A stretch of 64,000 bases of DNA from Argopecten irradians (GCF_041381155.1 NC_091136.1:46056284-46120283), one strand, 5' to 3'; counted from the stretch's first letter, positions 16,901-32,305 are shown. Notes: generated by a model not told the origin, from the sequence alone. A program made the numbers and translations.

Positions 16901-19900
16901 ACACACGACTACAACTGATGATAATGTACACACGACTACAACTGATGATAATGTACCCACGACTACAACTGATGATAATGTACCCACGACTACAACTGAT
17001 GATAATGTACACACGACTACAACTGATGATAATGTACCCACGACTACAACTGATGATAATGTACCCACGACTACAAATGATGATAATGTACACACGACTA
17101 CAACTGATGATAATGTACCCACGACTACAACTGATGATAATATACACACGACTACAACTGATGATAATGTACCCACCACTACAACCGATGATAATGTACA
17201 CACGACTACAACTGATGATAATGTACACACGACTACAACTGATGATAATGTACTACAACGATGAAAATACGACTACAACTGATGATAATGTACACACGAC
17301 TACAACTGATGATAATGTACACACGACTACAACTGATGATAATATACACACGACTACAACTGATGATAATGTACACACGACTACAACTGATGATAATGTA
17401 CACACGACTACAACTGATGATAATGTACACACGACTACAACTGATGATAATGTACACACGACTACAACTGATGATATATGTACCCACGACTACAACTGAT
17501 GATAATATACACACGACTACAACTGATGATAATATACCCACGACTACAACTGATGATAATGTACACACGACTACAACTGATGATAATGTACACACGACTA
17601 CAACTGATGATAATGTACACACGACTACAACTGATGATAATATACACACGACTACAACTGATGATAATGTACACACGACTACAACTGATGATATAATGTA
17701 CCCACGACTACAACTGATGGTAATGTACCCACGACTACAACTGATGATAATGTACACACGACTACAACTGATGATAATGTACCCACGACTACAACTGATG
17801 ATAATATACACACGACTACAACTGATGATAATGTACACACGACTACAACTGATGATAATATACACACGACTACAACTGATGATAATGTACCCACGACTAC
17901 AACTGATGATAATGTACACACGACTACAACTGATGATAATGTACACACGACTACAACTGGTGATAATATACACACGACTACAACTGATGATAATGTACCC
18001 ACGACTACAACTGATGGTAATGTACCCACGATTACAACTGATGATATTATACACACGACTACAACTGATGATAATGTACACACGACTATAACTGATGATA
18101 ATGTACCCACGACTACAACTGATGATAATATACACACGACTACAACTGATGATAATGTACACACGACTACAACTGATGATAATGTACACACGACTACAAC
18201 TGATGATAATGTACCCACGACTACAACTGATGATAATGTACACACGACTACAACTGATGATAATGTACACACGACTACAACTGATGATAATGTACACACG
18301 ACTACAACTGATGATAATGTACACACGACTACAACTGATGATAATGTACACACGACTACAACTGATGATAATGTACCCACGACTACAACTGATGATAATG
18401 TACACACGACTACAACTGATGATAATGTACACACGACTACAACTGATGATAATGTACCCACTACTACAACTGATGATAATGTACACACGACTACAACTGA
18501 TGATAATGTACCCACTACTACAACTGGTGATAATGTACCCACGACTACAACTGATGATAATGTACACACGACTACAACTGATGATAATGTACCCACGACT
18601 ACAACTGATGATAATGTACACACGACTACAACTGATGATAATGTACACACGACTACAACTGATGATAATGTACCACACGACTACAACTGATGATAATATA
18701 CACACGACTACAACTGATGATAATGTACACCACGACTACAACTGATGATAATATACACACGACTACAACTGATGATAATGTACACACGACGACTACAACT
18801 GATGATAATATACACACGACTACAACTGATGATAATGTACCCACGACTACAACTGATGATAATATATACACACGACTACAACTGATGATAATGTACACAC
18901 GACTACAACTGATGATAATATACACACGACTACAACTGATGATAATGTACACACGACTACAACTGATGATAATATACCCACGACTACAACTGATGATAAT
19001 GTACACACGACTACAACTGATGATAATATACACACGACTACAACTGATGATAATGTACACACGACTACAACTGATGATAATGTACACACGACTACAACTG
19101 ATGATAATGTACCCACGACTACAACTGATGATAATGTACCCACGACTACAACTGATGATAATATACACACGACTACAACTGATGATAATTTACACACGAC
19201 TACAACTGATGATAATGTACACACGACTACAACTGATGATAATATACACACGACTACAACTGATGATAATGTACACACGACTACAACTGATGATAATGTA
19301 CACAAGACTACAACTGATGATAATATACACACGACTACAACTGATGATAATGTACACACGACATACAACTGATGATAATATACACACGACTACAACTAAC
19401 TGTATGATACACTGGTGATAGTTACACACGACTACACTGGTGATATAATGACACGACTACAACTGATGATAATGTACACACGACTACAACTTGATGATAA
19501 TGTACACACGACTACAACTGATGATAATGTACACACGACTACAACTGATGATATTACTACACACGACTACAACTGATGATGGAAATGTACACGACTACAA
19601 CTGATGATAATGTACACACGACTACAACTGATGATAATGTACACACGACTACAACTGATGATAATGTACACACGACTACAACTGATGGTAATGTACCCAC
19701 GACTACAACTGATGATAATGTACCCACGACTACAACTGATGATAATGTACACACGACTACAACTGATGATAATATACACACGACTACAACTGATGATAAT
19801 ATACACACGACTACAACTGATGATAATGTACACACGACTACAACTGATGATAATGTACCCACGACTACAACTGATGATAATGTACCCACGACTATCAACT

Positions 19901-22900
19901 GATGATAATATACACACGACTACAACTGATGATAATATACACACGACTACAACTGATGATAATGGTATACACACGACTACAACTGATGATAATATACACC
20001 ACGATCTACAACTGATGATAATGTACAACACGACTACAACTGATGATAATGTACACACGACTACAACTGATGATAATGTACACACGACTACAACTGATGA
20101 TAATGTACACACGACTACAACTGATGATAATGTACACACGACTACAACTGATGATAATGTACACACGACTACAACTGATGATAATGTACACACGACTACA
20201 ACTGATGATAATGTACACACGACTACAACTGATGATAATGTACACACGACTACAACTGATGATAATATACACACGACTACAACTGATGATAATGTACCCA
20301 CGGACTACAACTGATGATAATGTATCACACACGACTACAACTGATGATAATATACACACGACTACAACTGATGATAATGTACACACGACTACAACTGATG
20401 ATAATGTACACACGACTACAACTGATGATAATGTACCCACGATGTACAAAAACTGATGATAATGTACACACGACTACAACTGATGATAATGTACACACGA
20501 CTAACAACTGATGATAATGTACCACACGACTACAACTGATGATAATGTACCCACGACTACAACTGCATGATAATGTACCCACGGACTACAACTGATGATA
20601 AAATGTACACACACGACTACAACTGATGATAATGTACCCACGACTACAACTGATGATAATGTACACACGACTACAACTGATGATAATGTTACACACGACT
20701 ACAACTGATGATAATGTACACACGACTACAACTGATGATAATGTACACACGACTACAACTGATGATAATGTACACACGACTACAACTGATGATAATGTAC
20801 ACACGACTACAACTGATGATAATGTACACACTACTACAACTGATGATAATGTACACACAACTACAACTGATGATAATATACACACGACTACAACTGATGA
20901 TAATGTACACACTACTACAACTGATGATAATGTACACACGACTACAACTGATGATAATGTACACCACGACTACAACTGATGATATATGTACACACGACTA
21001 CGACAACTGATGATAATGTACACACGACTACAACTGATGATAATGTACCCACGACTACAACTGATGATAATGTATACACACGACTACAACTGATGATAAA
21101 TATACACACGACTACAACTGATGGTAAATGTACCACACGACTAAAACTGATGATAATGTATACACAGTGACTAACAACTTGATGATACATGTACACACGA
21201 CTACAACTGATGATAATATACACACAGACTACAACTGATGAATAATGTACCCACGACTACAACTGATGATAATATACACACGACTACAACTGATGATAAT
21301 GTACACACGACTACAACTGATGATAATATACACACGACTACAACTGATGATAATGTACACACGACTACAACTGATGATATTATACACACGACTACAACTG
21401 ATGATAATGTACCCACGACTACAAACTGATGATAATGTACACCACGACTACAACTGATGATAATGTACACACGACAACAACTGATGATAATGTACACACG
21501 ACTACAACTGATGATTAATGTACATACACGACTACAACTGATGATCACAAGATGATAATGTACACACGACTACTACAACTGATGATAATATACACACGAC
21601 TACAACTGATGATAATGTACACACGACTACAACTGATGATAATGTACACATGACTACAACTGATGATAATATACACACGACTATACAACTTGATTGATAA
21701 TGTACACACGTCTACAACTGATGATAATGTACCACGACTACAACTGATGATAATGTACACACGACTACAACTGATGATAATATACACATGACTACAACTG
21801 ATGATAATATACACATGACTACAACTGATGATAATATACTACACGACTACAACTGATGATAATGTACCCACGACTACAACTGGTTGATAATGTACCACAC
21901 GACTACAACTGATGATAAATATACACACGACTACAACTGATGAATAATAATACACACGACTACAACTGATGATAATGTACCCACGACTACAACTGATGAT
22001 AATGTACACACGACTACAACTGATGATAAATGTACACACGACTACAAATGATGATAATGTTATACCACGACTGTACAACTGATGATAATGTACCCACGAT
22101 TACAACTGATGATAATATACACACGACTACAACTGATGATAATATACACACGACTACAACTGATGATAATATACACACGACTACAACTGATGATAATATA
22201 CACACGACTACAACTGATGATAATGTACACATGACTACAAACTGATGATAATATTACACACGACAACAAACTGATGATAATGTACCCACGACTACAACTG
22301 ATGATAATGTTTAACACACGACTACAACTGATGAAAATGTACACACGACTACAACTGATGATAATTTACCATGACTACAACTGATGATAAAATATACACA
22401 CGACAACAACTGATGATAATATGTACACACGACTACAACTGATGGTAATGTATACACCACGACTACAACTGAGTGATAAATGTACCCACGCTACTACAAA
22501 TGATTATAATGTACACACGACTACAACTGATGATAATATACACACGACTACAACTGAATGGATAATGTACACACGACTACAACTGATGATAATGTACACA
22601 CGACTACAACTGATGATAATGTTACATACCGACTACAACTGATGATAAATGTACACACGACTACAACTGATGATAATGTACCCACGGACTACAACTGATG
22701 ATAATGTACACACTGACTACAACTGATGATAATGTACACACGACTACAACTGATGATAATGTACCACACGACTACAACTGATGATAATGTACACACGACT
22801 ACAACTGATGAAAATGTACACACGACTACAACTGATGATAATGTACACACGACTACAACTGATGATAATATACACACGACTACAACTGATGATAAATAAA

Positions 22901-25900
22901 CACGACTACAAATGATGTAATAATGGACACACGACTACAACTGATGATAATGTACACACGACTACAACTGATGATAATGTACACCACGACTACAACTGAT
23001 GATAATATACACACGACTACAACTGATGATAATATACACACGACTACAACTGATGGTAATGTACCCACGACTACAACTGATGAATAAATATACACACGGC
23101 TTACAACTGATTGATAATGTACCCACGACTACAAATGATGATAATGTACACACGACTACAACTGAATGATAATATACACACGACTACAACTGATGATAAT
23201 GTACCCACGACTACAACTGATGATAATGTACACACGACTACAACTGATGATAATGTACACACGACTACAACTGATGATAAATGTACACACGACTACAACT
23301 TGATGATAATATACACACGACTACAACTGATGATAATGTACACACGACTACAACTGATGGTAATGTACCCATACTACAACTGATGATAATGTACACACGA
23401 CTACAACTGATGATAATGTACCCACGACTACAACTGATGATAATGTATACACGACTACAACTGATGATAATGTACCCACGACTACAACTGATGATAATGT
23501 ACCCACGACTACAACTGATGATAAGTATTCACACGACTACAACTGATGGTAATGTACCACACGACTACAACTGATGATAATGTACACACGACTACAACTG
23601 ATGATAATGTACCCACGACTACAACTGATGATAATGTACCCACGACTACAATGATGATAATGTACACACGACTACAAACTGATGATAATGTACACACGAC
23701 TACAACTGATGATAATGTACCCACGACTACAACTGATGATAATATACACACGACCTACAACTGATGATAATGTACACACGACTACAACTGATGATAATGT
23801 ACACACGACTACAACTGATGATAATGTACACACGACTACAACTGATGATAAATATACACACGACTACAACTGATGTATAATGTACACACGACTACAACTG
23901 ATGATAATGTACCACACACGACTACAACTTATGATAATATACACACGACTACAACTGATGATAATGTACCCACGACTACAACTGATGATAATGTACACAC
24001 GACTACAACTGATGATAATGTACACACGACTACAACTGATGATAATGTACACACGACTACAACTGATGATAATGATACACACGACTACAACTGATGATAA
24101 TGTACACACGACTACAACTGATGATAATGTACCCACTGACTACAACTGATGATAATATACACACGACTACAACTGATGATAATGTACCCACACGACTACA
24201 ACTGATGATAATATACACACGACTACAACTGATGATAATGTACACACGACTACAACTGATGATAATATACACACGACTACAACTGATGATAATGTACACA
24301 TGACTACAACTGATGATAATGTACACACACAACTGTGATAATGTACCACGACTACAACTGATGATAATGTACACACGACTACAACTGATGATAATGTACC
24401 ACACGACTACAACTGATGATAATATACACACGACTACAACTGATGATAATGTACACACGACTACAACTGATGATAATGTACACACGACTACAACTGATGA
24501 TAATGTACACACGACTACAACTGATGATAATGTACACACGACTACAACTGATGATAATGTATACACACGACTGACAACTATGATAGAAAAGTACACACGA
24601 CTACAACTGATGATAATGTACACACGACTACAACTGATGATAATGTACACACGACTACAACTGATGATAATATACACACGACTACAACTGATGATAATGT
24701 ACACACGACTTAGCAACAACTGATGATAATGTACCCATGACTACAACTGATGATAATGTACACACGACTACAACTGATGATAATGTACACAGCGACTACA
24801 ACTGATGATAACGTACACCAGACGACTACAACTGATGATAATGTACACACGACTACAACTGATGATAATGTACACACGACTACAACTGATGATAATGTAC
24901 ACACGACTACAACTGATGATAATGTACACACACGACTACAACTGATGATAATGTACACACGACTACAACTGATGATAATGTACACATGACTACAAACTGA
25001 TGATAATGTACACATGACTACAACTGATGATAATGTACACACGACTACAACTGATGATAATGTACACACGACTACAACTGATGATAATATACACACGACT
25101 ACAACTGAATGATAATGTACACACGACTACAACTGATGATAATGTACACACGACTACAACTGATGATAATGTACACACGACTACAACTGATGATAATGTA
25201 CACACGACTACAACTGATGATAATGTACACACGACTACAACTGATGATAATGTACACATGACTACAACTGATGATAATGTGTACACACGACTACAACTGA
25301 TGATAATGTACACATGACTACAACTGATGATAAATGTACACACGACTACAACTGATGATAATGTACACACGACTACAACTGATGATAATGTACACACGAC
25401 TACAACTGATGATAATATACACACGACTACAACTGATGATAATGTACCCACGACTACAACTGATGATAATGTACACACGACTACAACTGATGATAATGTA
25501 CACACGACTACAACTGATGATAATGTACACATGACTACAACTGATGATAATGTACACACGACTACAACTGATGATAATGTACACACGACTACAACTGATG
25601 ATAATGTACACATGACTACAACTGATGATAATATACACACGACTACAACTGATGATAATGTACACACGACTACAACTGATGATAATGTACATACGACTAC
25701 AAATGATGATAATACACACATGACTACAACTGATGATAATGTACACACGACTACAACTGATGATAATATACAAATGACTACAACTGATGATAATGTACAC
25801 ATGACTACAACTGATGATAATGTACACACGACTACAACTGATGATAATGTACACACGACTACAACTGATGATAATGTACACACGACTACAACTGATGATA

Positions 25901-28900
25901 ATGTACACACGACTACAATATGATGATAATGTACACACGACTACAACTGATGATAATGTACACACGACTACAACTGATGATAATATACACATGACTACAA
26001 CTGATGATAATGTACACACGACTACAACTGATGATAATGTACACACGACTACAACTGATGATAATGTACACGACGACTACAACTGATGATAATATACACA
26101 CGACTACAACTGATGATAATGTACACACGACTACAACTGATGATAATGTACACACGACTACAACTGATGATAATGTACACACGACTACAACTGATGATAA
26201 TGTACACATGACTACAACTGATGATAATGTACACACGACTACAACTGATGATAATGTACACACGACTACAACTGATGATAATGTACACACGACTACAACT
26301 GATGATAATGTACACACGACTACAACTGATGATAATATACACACGACTACAACTGATGATAATGTACACACGACTACAACTGATGATAATGTACACATGA
26401 CTACAACTGATGATAATACACACACGACTACAACTGATGATAATGTACCCACGACTACAACTGATGATAATATACACACGACTACAACTGATGATAATGT
26501 ACACACGACTACAACTGATGATAATGTACACACGACTACAACTGATGATAATGTACACACGACTACAACTGATGATAATGTACACACGACTACAACTGAT
26601 GATAATGTACACACGACTACAACTGATGATAATATACACACGACTACAAATGATGATAATATACACACGACTACAACTGATGATAATATACACACGACTA
26701 CAACTGATGATAATATACACACGACTACAACTGATGATAATGTACACACGACTACAACTGATGATAATGTACACACGACTACAACTGATGATAATATACA
26801 CACGACTACAACTGATGATAATATACACACGACTACAACTGATGATAATATACACACGACTACAACTGATGATAATATACACACGACTACAACTGATGAT
26901 AATGTACACACGACTACAACTGATGATAATATACACCACGACTACAACTGATGATAATATTACACACGACTACAACTGATGATAATATACACACGACTAC
27001 AACTGATGATAATATACACACGACTACAACTGATGATAATGTACACACGACTACAACTGATGATAATTTACACACGACTACAACTGATGATAATGTACAC
27101 ACGACTACAACTGATGATAATATACACACGACTACAACTGATGATAATATACACACGACTACAACTGATGATAATATACACACGACTACAACTGATGATA
27201 ATGTACACACGACTACAACTGATGATAATATACACACGACTACAACTGATGATAATGTACACACGACTACAACTGATGATAATGTACACACGACTACAAC
27301 TGATGATAATGTACACACGACTACAAACTGATGATAATGTACACACGACTACAACTGATGATAATGTACACACGACTACAACTGATGATAATGTACACAC
27401 GACTACAACTGATGATAATGTACACACGACTACAACTGATGATAATATACACACGACTACAACTGATGATAATGTACACACGAACTACAACTGATGATAA
27501 TGTACACACGACTACAACTGATGATAATGTACACATGACTACAACTGATGATAATGTACACACGACTACAACTGATGATAATGTACACACGACTACAACT
27601 GATGATAACGTACACACGACTACAACTGATGATAATGTACACACGACTACAACTGATGATAATGTACACACGACTACAACTGATGATAATGTACACACGA
27701 CTACAACTGATGATAATGTACACACGACTACAACTGATGATAATGTACACACGACTACAACTGATGATAATGTACACACGACTACAACTGATGATAATAT
27801 ACACACGACTACAACTGATGATAATGTACACATGACTACAACTGATGATAATATACACACGACTACAACTGATGATAATGTACACACGGCTACAACTGAT
27901 GATAATGTACACATGACTACAATTGATGATAATGTACACACGACTACAAATGATGATAATGTACACACGACTACAACTGATGATAATGTACACACGACTA
28001 CAACTGATGATAATGTACACACGACTACAACTGATGATAATGTACCCACGACTACAACTGATGATAATGTACACACGACTACAACTGATGATAATGTACA
28101 CACGACTACAACTGATGATAATGTACACACGACTACAACTGATGATAATGTACACACGAATACAACTGATGATAATGTACACACGACTACAACTGATGAT
28201 ACTGTACACACGACTACAACTGATGATAATGTACACACGACTACAACTGATGATAATGTACCCACGACTATATCTGATGTTAATGTACACACGACTACAA
28301 CTAATGATAATGTACACACGACTACAACTGATAATAATGTACACACGACTACAACTGATGATAATGTACACATGACTACAACTGATGATAATATACACAC
28401 GACTACAACTGATGATAATGTACACACGACTACAACTGATGATAATGTACACACGACTACAACTGATGATAATGTACACATGACTACAACTGATGATAAT
28501 ATACACACGACTACAACTGATGATAATGTACACACGACTACAACTGATGATAATGTACACACGACTACAACTGATGATAATGTACACACGACTACAACTG
28601 ATGATAATGTACACACGACTACAACTGATGATAATGTACACACGACTACAACTGATGATAATGTACACACGACTACAACTGATGATAATGTACACACATG
28701 ACTACAACTGATGATAATATACACACGACTACAACTGATGATAATGTACACACATGACTACAACTGATGATAATGTACACACGACTACAACTGATGATAA
28801 TGTACACACGACTACAACTGATGATAATGTACACACGACTACAACTGATGATAATGTACACATGACTACAACTGATGATAATATACACACGACTACAACT

Positions 28901-31442
28901 GATGATAATGTACACACGACTACAACTGATGATAATGTACACACGACTACAACTGATGATAATGTACACACGACTACAACTGATGATAATATACACATGA
29001 CTACAACTGATGATAATATACACACGACTACAACTGATGATAATTTACACACGACTACAACTGATGATAATATACACACGACTACAACTGATGATAATGT
29101 ACACACGACTACAACTGATGATAATGTACACACGACTACAACTGATGATAATATACACACGACTACAACTGATGATAATGTACACACAACTACAACTGAT
29201 GATAATATACACACGACTACAAACTGATGATAATGTACCCACAACTACAACTGATGATAATATACACACGACTACAACTGATGATAATATACACACGACT
29301 ACAACTGATGATAATATACACACGACTACAACTGATGATAATATACACACGACTACAACTGATGATAATATACACACGACTACAACTGATGATAATGTAC
29401 ACACGACTACAACTGATGATAATATACACACGACTACAACTGATGATAATATACACACGACTACAACTAATGATAATATACACACGACTACAACTGATGA
29501 TAATATACACACGACTACAACTGATGATAATATACACACGACTACAACTAATGATAATATACACACGACTACAACTGATGATAATATACACACGACTACA
29601 ACTGATGATAATGTACACACGACTACAACTGATGATAATGTACACACGACTACAACTGATGATAATATACACACGACTACAACTGATGATAATATACACA
29701 CGACTACAACTGATGATAATGTACACACGACTACAACTGATGATAATGTACACACGACTACAACTGATGATAATGTACACACGACTACAACTGATGATAA
29801 TATACACACGACTAAAACTGATGATAATGTACACACGACTACAACTGATGATAATGTACACACGACTACAACTGATGATAATGTACACACGACTACAACT
29901 GATGATAATGTACACACGACTACAACTGATGATAATATACACACGACTACAACTGATGATAATGTACCCACGACTACAACTGATGATAATGTACACACGA
30001 CTACAACTGATGATAATGTACACACGACTACAACTGATGATAATGTACACACGACTACAACTGATGATAATGTACACATGACTACAACTGATGATAATAT
30101 ACACACGACTACAACTGAAGATAATGTACACACGACTACAACTGATGATAATGTACACACGACTACAACTGATGATAATGTACACACGACTACAACTGAT
30201 GATAATGTACACATGACTACAACTGATGATAATATACACACGACTACAACTGATGATAATATACACACGACTACAACTGATGATAATGTACACACGACTA
30301 CAACTGATGATAATGTACACATGACTACAACTGATGATAATGTACACACGACTACAACTGATGATAATATACACACGACTACAACTGATGATAATGTACA
30401 CACGACTACAACTGATGATAATGTACACACGACTACAATGATGATAATGTACACACGACTACAACTGATGATAATGTACACACGACTACAACTGATGATA
30501 ATGTACACACGACTACAAACTGATGATAATGTACACATGACTACAACTGATGATAATGTACACACGACTACAACTGATGATAATGTACACACGACTACAA
30601 CTGATGATAATGTACACACGACTACAACTGATGATAATGTACACACGACTACAACTGATGATAATGTACACACGACTACAACTGATGATAATGTACACAC
30701 GACTACAACTGATGATAATGTACACACGACTACAACTGATGATAATGTACACACGACTACAACTGATGATAATATACAAACGACTACAACTGATGATAAT
30801 GTACACACGACTACAACTGATGATAATGTACACACGACTACAACTGATGATAATGTACACACGACTACAACTGATGATAATGTACACACGACTACAACTG
30901 ATGATAATGTACACACGACTACAACTGATGATAATATACAAATGACTACAACTGATGATAATGTACACACGACTACAACTGATGATAATGTACACACGAC
31001 TACAACTGATGATAATGTACAAATGACTACAACTGATGATAATGTACACACGACTACAACTGATGATAATGTACACATGACTACAACTGATGATAATGTA
31101 CACATGACTACAACTGATGATAATGTACACACGACTACACAACTGATGATAATGTACACATCACTACAACTGTTGATAATATACAAATGACTACAACTGA
31201 TGATAATGTACACACGACTACAACTGATAGTTAGAGTGCTCACTACAAATGATAAAAACTGTTTCTCATGGATACAACTGATATTGAAATACCTACGACT
31301 ACAAATGATGACAATGCATACACTACGGGAACCGATGGGATGATATTTCCAGAAATTACTGTGTCCTCTTCCAAATCGTCGGACCGAACTTCGATTCCAT
31401 ATGTGCCCTCCACGATTACATCAGTACACGCATACCCAGCAG
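1942..31442 (+). CDS. giant Thr-rich mucin-like exon, copy 1 (partial gene)
   Basis: One very long exon of a secreted mucin-like protein. The frame is open from a stop at 1938-1940 to a frameshift near 5708. It contains, in order, a Ser-rich lead-in, about seven 18-residue SQSQELTSHTTSHPTSKM-type repeats (1995-2415), a unique Ser/Thr/Asn-rich stretch (2416-3237), the 9-residue TTTTDDNVH array, and a unique linker (31235-31442) ending at a GCA G|gtcagt donor. Either candidate acceptor (1941 or 1992) leaves phase 1, matching the phase-1 donor. The Thr-dense acidic stalk predicts heavy O-glycosylation; extracellular location is inferred from that and from the lectin modules downstream. Signal peptide and first exons lie outside the window. 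The array frame is broken by many small indels and by a TAG at 31232-31234 that copy 2 lacks, so an intact reading of about 9,800 residues is inferred, not seen. I do not recognise a named gene. Confidence 0.6.
1995..2415 (+). repeat. 54-bp coding repeat (18-aa Ser/Thr/His unit)
   Basis: About seven and a half tandem 54-base units encode variants of SQSQELTSHTTSHPTSKM. Conserved positions are the QELTSH and TSHP segments; the last two residues alternate between TL, KM, TT and TV. The repeat precedes and is unrelated in period to the 27-bp array. Unit-to-unit divergence is higher than in the 27-bp array, so this is an older or less homogenised block. It adds Ser/Thr-rich, His-containing sequence at the N-terminal side of the stalk. 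Confidence 0.9.
2416..3237 (+). other. unique Ser/Thr/Asn-rich coding stretch
   Basis: This is the only non-repetitive part of the giant exon upstream of the linker. It encodes about 274 residues rich in Ser, Thr and Asn, with several N-glycosylation sequons (for example NGS, NNT and NFT). Toward its end it becomes Asn-rich (NQYNQHNN, NNTNNNTVN) before grading into the first 9-residue units near 3238. The sustained open frame through non-repeat DNA, continuous with the TTTTDDNVH frame, is the best evidence for which array frame is coding. I do not recognise a domain in it. No equivalent is present 5' of the second array. Confidence 0.75.
3541..3778 (+). repeat. 108-bp higher-order repeat inside array 1
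   Basis: A block of four 27-bp units (TTTNDDIIH, TTTTDDNVH, TTTTNDNIH, STTTDDNIH) is repeated in tandem. The marker string CAAATGATGATATTATACAC starts at 3541, 3649 and 3757, exactly 108 bases apart. This shows that local amplification acts on multi-unit blocks and not only on single units. Confidence 0.9.
4743..4827 (+). repeat. marker block A, repeated at 13991-14075
   Basis: An 85-base block with a rare combination of variants (HTATTDGNVP, then TTITDDTVH, then TTTTDDT) is the same here and at 13991-14075, about 9.25 kb away. The two copies differ in the units flanking the block. Several private variants together are unlikely to have arisen twice, so this records a long-range duplication or conversion within the array. 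Confidence 0.85.
13991..14075 (+). repeat. marker block B, copy of 4743-4827
   Basis: Second copy of the 85-base variant block described at 4743-4827: ACG to GCT-type change giving HTATTD, GGT for GAT giving DGN, ATA for ACA giving TTITD, and ACT for AAT giving DDT. After the block the copies diverge at the next His/Pro position (TACCC at 4743-4827's end, TACAC here). Confidence 0.85.
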
Positions 31443-32017
31443 GTCAGTTCATCATTTTAGCAGTTTGTAAATTATCTGAGCGGTTGTATTGTCATTGATG
31501 TTACATTGTACTCATAAATGTATCAATTATTTGATTTTATCAAAATCTCTACAGTTGATATTGGCTCTGATGTCTAGTCTGCTTCTCATGTGTTTATGTC
31601 TTGTTAGTTTCGCTGAAAAAAAAACAAAATCTTGAACAAATTATTAAATCAAATTGGCCGTATTTTTATTCTAATAGGAATTTGCTCGTTTTTCACTTTT
31701 GTATCAGTTACTTTCTATGTGGAAAGTCGTGTTTTAATGACAGGTTGACTGGATACGATTTTCAATCTGTATTTTGTCAGTGTAAATTTTAATACCTGCA
31801 AAAGCAGATTCAGCAAATAGCGTAGTTTGTTAACACAAAATAGCAAATCGTTTAAAAAATATCAAAGCATACATGTGCATTGTGAAGATATTGTTTTACT
31901 AAAGACTTTCGCGTCCCCTCTCTATTTAAGGGTGTGCATAGTATCTCCGGTGTAATCTTGTCATAATCATACAACAATTTTAACTGCAATATATCATTTC
32001 ATCCGTTTTTATTTTAG
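31443..32017 (+). other. intron between linker and SUEL exon, copy 1
   Basis: A 575-base phase-1 intron, donor G|GTCAGT at 31443 and acceptor TTTTTATTTTAG ending at 32017. Short open frames inside it are not supported. Its counterpart in copy 2 is 59692-60267, with a T/C change and one extra A in a homopolymer. Confidence 0.8.
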
Positions 32018-32305
32018 GTGGATCTGTACTACTTTGTGAGAACAACACAGAGTATATAAACTGTCCGCTACCTTTTGTAATAGATATCATTGGGGCATAT
32101 CATGGACGGAACGACACGGCTACGTGTCATACTGAGTCGCCGTCAATGATGTGTCATTCTGACGTCACGATAACGTCATCTGTCACAGGGACCGGTTGTC
32201 AAGATAAGAATGGTTGTATGTTATCAACTGATCGACAGATATATGGAAATGCTTGTATTGGAAAACATCCTTATCTTATGGTTACCTACAAATGTACACT
32301 ACCAG
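32018..32305 (+). CDS. SUEL-type (galactose/rhamnose-binding) lectin exon, copy 1
   Basis: A 288-base symmetrical phase 1-1 exon encoding a complete SUEL/D-galactoside-lectin domain of about 96 residues. Visible hallmarks are an N-terminal LLCENNTEYINC, the AYHGRND stretch matching the family's YGR region, NACIGKHPY, and a C-terminal PYLMVTYKC matching the KYLxVxYxC signature. There are eight cysteines, the usual number for four disulfides. Members of this family bind L-rhamnose or D-galactose in the secreted or cell-surface setting. The DPC motif of many rhamnose-binding lectins is NAC here, so sugar specificity is uncertain. Acceptor TTTTAG and donor CCAG|GTAATA. The exon appears identical to copy 2. 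Confidence 0.9.

Larger units (their letters stand above)
3238..31232 (+). repeat. 27-bp array 1, about 1,035 units of TTTTDDNVH
   Basis: About 28 kb of a 27-bp unit (9 codons, four Thr, two Asp, Asn, Val/Ile, His/Pro). The first units are diverged (NDNIPKTTTNENVH). Variants are Val to Ile, His to Pro, Thr to Met, Asn to Thr (DDTVH), DDIIH and Asp to Asn (TTTND). The period is a multiple of three, so two forward frames and two reverse frames stay open for kilobases; the third forward frame has TGATGATAA in every unit. Units are regionally sorted: DDIIH/TTTND units in 3.5-4.6 kb, His-to-Pro units common in 5.7-20.6 kb, Thr-to-Met units common after about 24.7 kb. Single-base indels are sparse in 3.2-5.7 and 25.3-28.7 kb and dense in about 19.4-25.3 kb. 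Confidence 0.97.

Noticed and set aside
3238..31232. Regular short repeats that could suggest a CRISPR array
   Set aside because: Units are contiguous with no unique spacers, code for protein, and sit in spliced eukaryotic DNA.
31601..31792. Short hydrophobic open frames after the linker donor (also 59738-59998)
   Set aside because: Inside the phase-1 intron with good GT and AG ends. The frames differ between the two copies because of one homopolymer base, so they are not conserved.
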